Origin: Streptomyces sp. R28
GTDB lineage: Bacteria; Actinomycetota; Actinomycetes; Streptomycetales; Streptomycetaceae
Reading direction: 5' to 3'
Length of the DNA stretch: 64,000 bases
Assembly (NCBI RefSeq): GCF_041052385.1
Contig: NZ_CP163439.1
Location: forward strand, 2,965,001 to 3,029,000
This document shows positions 59,544 to 64,000 of this stretch, piece after piece. A program made the translations under genes and the position numbers. The notes under the pieces were generated by a model that worked only from the letters and a program-made list of their open reading frames with translations, ran no database searches and had not been told where the DNA came from. The first letter of the stretch is position 1; the number at the start of each line of letters is the position of its first letter.

Positions 59544-60584
59544 ATGAGACTTCTGGTGCTGGGTGGTACGGAGTTCGCCGGGCGGGCCGTCGTGGAGGCG
59601 GCCGTCGGGCGCGGCTGGGACGTGACCGTCCTCAACCGGGGGCGGCACGAGCCCCCGGCCGGGGTGCGGTTGCTGCGAGGCGACCGCACCGCGTCCGACG
59701 GGCTCGCCTCCCTCGCCGAGCACCCCGGCGAGTGGGACGCCGTCGTCGACACCTGGTCGTCGGCGCCCCGCGCGGTGCGGGACGCGGCGCGGCTGCTGCG
59801 GGGCCGCGCCGAACGCTATGTGTACGTGTCGAGCTGCTCGGTGTACGAGTGGGCCCCGCCCGCCGGGTACGGCGAGGACGCGCCGCTGGTCCAGGGTGCC
59901 GAAGCCGAGGCGGAGCACACCGATTACCTGCGGGACAAGCGGGGCGGCGAACTGGCCACCGTCGAGGAGTTCGGGGCGGATCGCTCGGTACTCGCGCGCG
60001 CCGGGCTGCTCCTCGGGCCGTACGAGAACGTCGGCCGGCTGCCGTGGTGGCTCGGTCGTATCGCGCGCGGCGGACCCGTCCTCGCGCCCGGGCCGCGGGA
60101 TCTTCCCCTCCAGTACGCCGACGTCCGCGACCTCGCGGAGTGGATCCTGGGGGCAGTGGAGCAGGAGCTGAGCGGGCCGTACAACCTGATGAGCCCGCAA
60201 GGGCACGCCACCATGGGCGAGTTGCTCGATGCCTGCGTGACCACCGTCGGCGGGGACGCCGAACTGCGGTGGACCGAACCGGAAGTGATCCTGGACGCGG
60301 GCATCGAGCCGTGGACCCAGCTGCCGGTGTGGGTACCGCCGGGCAGCGACATGCATGACGCCCTGCACAGCGCGGACGTGTCCAGGGCCGTCGCGACCGG
60401 GCTGCGCTGCCGACCCGTCGCCGAGACCGTCGCCGACACCTGGCGGTGGCTGACGGACATCGGCGGTACGGCGCCCATGCGGCCGGACCGGACGTCGAAG
60501 GGGCTCGACCCGGAGGTGGAGGCGAAGGTGCTCGCGGCCGACGCGGGGGCGCGCGGCGGGGGTGTACCTGGCACCACCTCCTGA
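59544..60584 (+). CDS. NAD-dependent epimerase/reductase
   Basis: 346 residues, extended SDR fold: RLLVLGGTEFAGRAVVEAAV (nucleotide-binding GxxxxAG), WDAVVDTWSSAPRAV, YVYVSSCSVYE and DYLRDKRGGELATVEEF (Tyr/Lys region), LQYADVRDLAEWILGAV. Related to plant-chloroplast-like mRNA-binding/epimerase proteins (CSP41-like) as well as sugar epimerases. Substrate unknown. The frame is open from 59517, but the ATG at 59544 directly starts the Rossmann strand. Confidence 0.87.
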   Translation: MRLLVLGGTEFAGRAVVEAAVGRGWDVTVLNRGRHEPPAGVRLLRGDRTASDGLASLAEHPGEWDAVVDTWSSAPRAVRDAARLLRGRAERYVYVSSCSVYEWAPPAGYGEDAPLVQGAEAEAEHTDYLRDKRGGELATVEEFGADRSVLARAGLLLGPYENVGRLPWWLGRIARGGPVLAPGPRDLPLQYADVRDLAEWILGAVEQELSGPYNLMSPQGHATMGELLDACVTTVGGDAELRWTEPEVILDAGIEPWTQLPVWVPPGSDMHDALHSADVSRAVATGLRCRPVAETVADTWRWLTDIGGTAPMRPDRTSKGLDPEVEAKVLAADAGARGGGVPGTTS

Positions 60585-60636
60585 TCCGGGGGCTCGGCCC
60601 CGTGACCCCCGTTGCGGCCTCCGCGAGACTGACGGC

Positions 60637-61920
60637 ATGACCAACGACAACAAGAGCGGCCGTGGTTCGAGGGCACGGGGCATGGGGATCGCCGCGCTGC
60701 GGGGGCTGGCGTTGGCGCTGGTGTCCCTGCCGGGGGCCATCCTCTGCTTCGTCCTCTCCCTGGTGTCCATCGCGCTTATCCCGATCGGCGTCGGCCTCGT
60801 CACGACGCCGTATGTGCTGACCGGCGTGCGGACGTTCGCGAACTGGCGGCGGGTCCTCGCAGCCGAGTGGGGCGGGGTGCGGATCCCGTCGGCGTACCAG
60901 CCGCTGCCGGAGAACCCCAATCCTTGGACCCGCACCTTCGGGATGCTGCGCGACCCGGCGACCTGGCGGGATCTGCGGTGGCTGCCGGTCGACATGACGG
61001 CGGGGTTCCTCACCGCGCTACTGCCGGCCCTTCTGGTGTTCTACCCGCTGGAGGGATTCGCGTTGGCGGCTGGTCTGTGGCGGGTGATGTCGGATGGTGA
61101 GGGCGGCCCCTACTGGTATGCCTTCGTACCCGTCGACAGCCAGGCCACCGCGTTCGCCGCAGCAGCCCTGGGTGCCGTCTATCTGGTGATCGCCCACCGG
61201 TTCACCACCGCTCTACTCATCGCCCACTTCAGGCTCACCCGCGCCGTCCTCGGCTCCAACCAGGGCGAACTGGCTCAGCGTGTAAGGGTGTTGACGGAAA
61301 CCCGGCAGGACGCCGTCGACACCTCCGCCGCCGAACTGCGCCGTATCGAACGCGACCTGCACGACGGGGCACAGGCTCGCCTGGTCGCGATGGGAATGGA
61401 CCTGGGCACCGTCGAGATGCTGCTCGACAAGGACCCCGAGCAGGCCAAGCAGCTGCTCGCGCAGGCCCGCCGGTCGTCCGCCGACGCGCTCTCCGAGCTG
61501 CGCGACCTGGTGCGCGGCATCCACCCGCCCGTGCTCGCCGAGCGCGGACTGGGCGACGCCGTACGGGCGCTGGCGCTGCGGCTGCCGGTCGCGACCGAGG
61601 TGAACGTGGAGCTGCCCGGGCGTGCGGAGGCGCCCGTGGAGTCCGCGGCGTACTTCGCGGTCAGCGAGGTGCTCACCAACGCCGTCAAGCACGCGGGAGC
61701 CGAGCGGATCTGGATCGACCTGCACCATGTGAACGAAGGCGACGACATGCTGCGCATCACCGTCACCGACAACGGCAAGGGCGGCGCGGTGATCGGGGCC
61801 GGTTCGGGCCTCGCCGGAGTCGAGCGGCGACTGGGTACATTCGACGGCGTCCTGGCCGTCAGCAGTCCCGCGGGCGGTCCCACCATGGTCACCATGGAGA
61901 TTCCTTGCGCGTTGTCCTAG
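60637..61920 (+). CDS. Sensor histidine kinase (HisKA_3 type)
   Basis: 427 residues. Four or so membrane helices in an N-terminal sensor (about 20-65, 120-150, 165-200) of the type with ALIPIGVGLVTTPYVL and NPNPWTRTFGMLRDPATWRDL. Then the dimerisation/phospho-acceptor box RIERDLHDGAQARLVAMGM (H242) and HATPase_c (EVLTNAVKHAGA, DNGKGGAVIGAGSGLAGVERRLG). Its last 16 bp contain the TTG start of the response regulator, so the two are translationally coupled. Confidence 0.93.
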   Translation: MTNDNKSGRGSRARGMGIAALRGLALALVSLPGAILCFVLSLVSIALIPIGVGLVTTPYVLTGVRTFANWRRVLAAEWGGVRIPSAYQPLPENPNPWTRTFGMLRDPATWRDLRWLPVDMTAGFLTALLPALLVFYPLEGFALAAGLWRVMSDGEGGPYWYAFVPVDSQATAFAAAALGAVYLVIAHRFTTALLIAHFRLTRAVLGSNQGELAQRVRVLTETRQDAVDTSAAELRRIERDLHDGAQARLVAMGMDLGTVEMLLDKDPEQAKQLLAQARRSSADALSELRDLVRGIHPPVLAERGLGDAVRALALRLPVATEVNVELPGRAEAPVESAAYFAVSEVLTNAVKHAGAERIWIDLHHVNEGDDMLRITVTDNGKGGAVIGAGSGLAGVERRLGTFDGVLAVSSPAGGPTMVTMEIPCALS

Positions 61921-62558
61921 CCGAAGACCTGTTCCTGCTGCGCGACGGGCTCGTCCGGCTCCTCCAGGCCTACGACTTCGAGATAGCCGCGGCGGTGGAG
62001 ACCGGCCCCGAGCTGGCCCGGGCGCTGGCCGAGCTGGAGCCGGACGTCGCCGTCGTCGACGTACGCCTGCCGCCGACGCACACCGACGAGGGGCTGCAGT
62101 GCGCGCTTCAGGCCCGCCGCAGGAAGCCCGGGCTGCCGGTGCTGGTCCTCTCGCAGCACGTGGAGCAGTTGTACGCGCGGGAGTTGCTCGCGGACGGCAG
62201 CGGCGGGGTGGGGTATCTGCTGAAGGACCGGGTGTTCGACGCGGAGCAGTTCGTGGACGCCGTACGGCGGGTCGCGGCGGGCGGGACCGCGATGGACCCG
62301 CAGGTGATCCAGCAGCTGCTGACCCGGCGCGCGGCCGACGACCAGCCGCTGGCGCGGCTCACGCCCCGCGAGAGGGAGGTGCTGGAGCTGATGGCGCAGG
62401 GGCGGACGAACGCCGCGATCGCCGACCGGCTGGTCGTCACGGAACGGGCCATCGCCAAGCACACCGCCAATATCTTCGCCAAACTGGGTCTGGAGGTGTC
62501 GGACGACGACAACCGTCGCGTGCTGGCGGTTCTCGCGTATCTCGACCACGGCCGGTGA
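61905..62558 (+). CDS. NarL/LuxR-family response regulator
   Basis: 217 residues, TTG start at 61905 overlapping the kinase stop by 16 bp; the start is fixed by the receiver strand RVVLAEDLFLLRDGL. Phosphoacceptor D52 (VAVVDVRLPP). C-terminal HTH LTPREREVLELMAQGRTNAAIADRLVVTERAIAKHTANIFAKLGL (~147-192). It pairs with the kinase upstream. Target genes unknown; the next gene encodes a DUF1996 secreted protein. Confidence 0.93.
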   Translation: MRVVLAEDLFLLRDGLVRLLQAYDFEIAAAVETGPELARALAELEPDVAVVDVRLPPTHTDEGLQCALQARRRKPGLPVLVLSQHVEQLYARELLADGSGGVGYLLKDRVFDAEQFVDAVRRVAAGGTAMDPQVIQQLLTRRAADDQPLARLTPREREVLELMAQGRTNAAIADRLVVTERAIAKHTANIFAKLGLEVSDDDNRRVLAVLAYLDHGR

Positions 62559-62759
62559 AAACGGACCCGGCGTGCACCCGCCGTGCGGGATCAACAACTC
62601 CCGGTGCTTATGCGGCTGTTGAGGACACAGCGTTCTCACGAATCTCTCAACAATTTCCGAGGCGACTGAACACCCCTGGGACGCCCTCCGTATGAATGGG
62701 AGCCGCTTCACTCCTGTCGGGCGCCTCGATGCCCCGAAAAAGGAAGTCAGAGGAGTTCC

Positions 62760-64000
62760 ATGGGACGCAACATTCGAAAACGCCGTACGCCGCTGGCCAC
62801 CAAGGCCATAGCCGCATCGGCGGCCCTAGCGCTCGGTGGGGGCGGGCTTGTCTGGGCCAACTTCTATGCTTCGGCGCACGAGGACAACTCTGGGTACAAC
62901 CAGACGAAATCCGCGAACGCCCAGGTCGCCACGATCGACTGCCCGGACGTCGGCCAGCAGCTGAATGACGTGCCGGAGAAGGCGCGGGCGGGTGTCGCCA
63001 GGGAACTGGCGCTGCTCGACCAGCAGATCACGGAGGCCTACAAGCGTCTCGCGGACACGCGTCAGGCCCAGGCGGGGGACGCCGGCTTCGTCAACAACGC
63101 GATCCTCGGTCCGCTGAAGTCCAAGCGGACGGCCACGATCGACCGGATCGGCATCAACATCCGGCGCGTCGGAGGAACCGCGCCGGGTGGGATGGACCAG
63201 CTCGCCCAGTGCCAGGGTGTCCCGATCGAACAGCCGGAGACCAACGACGGCAACGCCGGCGACGGTCAGAACCAGGACGGCCAGGACCAGAACCAGGACG
63301 GCCAGAACCAGGACGGCCAGGACCAGAACCAGGACGGCCAGGACCAGAACCAGGGCGGTCAGGACGGTCAGCAGGGCAACGGCGGACAGGCCGGAAACGG
63401 CCCGTCGGCGGACGACTTCGTGGACATCACGCAGGTGCAGGCCAACGCCCAGCTGGGTGTGGGCGCGAACGGGCTCCCCGCGAACGGGGACTCCGGTTCG
63501 ACGGGCAGCTTCACCACGAACTGCGGCACCAACGAGAACGAGAACCGCAACTCGGACAACGTGATCGTCGCCCCCGGTGTCTCCAACGGTGCGCAGCACC
63601 AGCACGACTACGTCGGCAACCAGGCCAACAACGCTTTCGCGAGCGACCAGGACCTGGCCAACGGTGACACCACCTGCCAGAACCAGGGTGACAAGTCGTC
63701 GTACTTCTGGCCGGTGCTGCGTGTGCAGGACGGTCAGAACGACATCGACGCGAACGCCCCCGGTGGCGGTCAGGACGGCAACGTCGGCACGATCATCCAG
63801 GCCAGCGAGGCACAGCTGAAGTTCGTCGGCAACAAGACGAGCGATGTCGTCGCGATGCCGACGGCCCTGCGCATCATCACCGGTGACGCCAAGTCCTTCG
63901 TCAACGGCAACAACAACGCCAACGCGAACTGGAGCTGCACCGGCTTCGAGGACAAGGTGCAGTTGCACGACAAGCTCCCGATCTGCCCCGAGGGCAGCTC
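62760..64000 (+). CDS. DUF1996 secreted protein, C-terminus beyond window
   Basis: At least 413 residues, cut by the right edge. After the Arg/Lys-rich start and hydrophobic segment ([21 protein letters not shown]) comes an N-terminal helical domain with Cys pairs ([31 protein letters not shown]). A Gln/Asn/Asp/Gly repeat linker follows (about 160-215). The DUF1996 domain begins near [17 protein letters not shown], with the conserved [17 protein letters not shown] and the Gly/Asn-rich surroundings. Fungal and bacterial relatives are extracellular; activity unproven. Confidence 0.88.
   Translation, partial: MGRNIRKRRTPLATKAIAASAALALGGGGLVWANFYASAHEDNSGYNQTKSANAQVATIDCPDVGQQLNDVPEKARAGVARELALLDQQITEAYKRLADTRQAQAGDAGFVNNAILGPLKSKRTATIDRIGINIRRVGGTAPGGMDQLAQCQGVPIEQPETNDGNAGDGQNQDGQDQNQDGQNQDGQDQNQDGQDQNQGGQDGQQGNGGQAGNGPSADDFVDITQVQANAQLGVGANGLPANGDSGSTGSFTTNCGTNENENRNSDNVIVAPGVSNGAQHQHDYVGNQANNAFASDQDLANGDTTCQNQGDKSSYFWPVLRVQDGQNDIDANAPGGGQDGNVGTIIQASEAQLKFVGNKTSDVVAMPTALRIITGDAKSFVNGNNNANANWSCTGFEDKVQLHDKLPICPEGS
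63262..63395 (+). repeat. Tandem Gln/Asn/Asp-Gly coding repeats
   Basis: 15-18-bp units built from gaccagaaccaggacggcc alternate (33-bp higher-order spacing), encoding the [12 protein letters not shown] linker of the DUF1996 protein. Confidence 0.85.

Noticed and set aside
1..64000. Mobile elements, prophage, CRISPR, tRNA/rRNA
   Set aside because: No transposase, integrase, phage structural gene, regular repeat-spacer array or cloverleaf sequence was seen on reading both strands. The tandem repeats lack unique spacers.

Overview
The window is chromosomal DNA from a Streptomyces. It is very GC-rich with GC-ending codons and many GTG starts. It carries both a type I glutamine synthetase (glnA) and a eukaryotic-like type II enzyme (glnII), each behind paired GlnR-type boxes, plus a homodimeric pyruvate dehydrogenase E1, lipoate genes and actinobacterial DUF families. 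From memory, the gene order resembles the SCO2165-SCO2217 part of the S. coelicolor chromosome. I could not check this. No tRNA, rRNA, insertion sequence, prophage or CRISPR array is visible.

Layout. 1-4.1 kb (minus): an RND efflux pump running off the left edge, its likely two-component pair, then PspAA and PspA. 4.4-7.3 kb: a DUF3043 membrane protein, a methyltransferase, a 30-bp tandem repeat block and an HtrA-like lipoprotein protease. 7.6-13.4 kb: cobalamin nucleotide-loop genes cobU (fused to a degenerate metallo-beta-lactamase-like domain), cobT and cobS, interleaved with a methyltransferase and two membrane proteins, one rhomboid-like. 13.5-20.2 kb (minus): a five-gene block encoding an exopolysaccharide deacetylase-like secreted protein, a PelF-type glycosyltransferase, a polytopic membrane protein, a spherulin-4/GH135-like protein and a GH114-like lipoprotein. 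The last four overlap start to stop. This looks like a compact Pel/galactosaminogalactan-type polysaccharide locus and is the most interesting system here.

20.5-30.9 kb: pepA, then lpd and the E2 acyltransferase, a GntR regulator and aceE, with a palindrome over the predicted aceE promoter. lipB and lipA lie at 41.3-43.3 kb and would make the lipoyl cofactor for that E2. 31-41 kb: a FemX-like transferase, a PGRP/amidase with a strongly repetitive upstream coding region, a MarP-like protease, a GNAT, two oxidoreductase/epimerase genes and an NsdA-like TPR regulator. 43.5-46.7 kb: small and membrane proteins leading to glnA. 46.7-56 kb: an uncharacterised divergent pair, small membrane proteins, htpX with pspAB, DUF2252, a winged-helix protein and an ArsC-like protein. 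57.4-64 kb: glnII, a Cys-Cys mini-ORF, a stand-alone winged-helix regulator, an epimerase, a kinase/regulator pair and a DUF1996 secreted protein cut by the right edge.

Themes: central carbon (PDH, lipoate) and nitrogen (two glutamine synthetases) metabolism, envelope stress (PspA, PspAA, HtpX, PspAB, HtrA, MarP) and cell-surface polymers. Two copies of a ~95-bp dispersed intergenic element, a second hairpin-rich element of a type I recall from other Streptomyces, and several tandem repeats punctuate the gaps.
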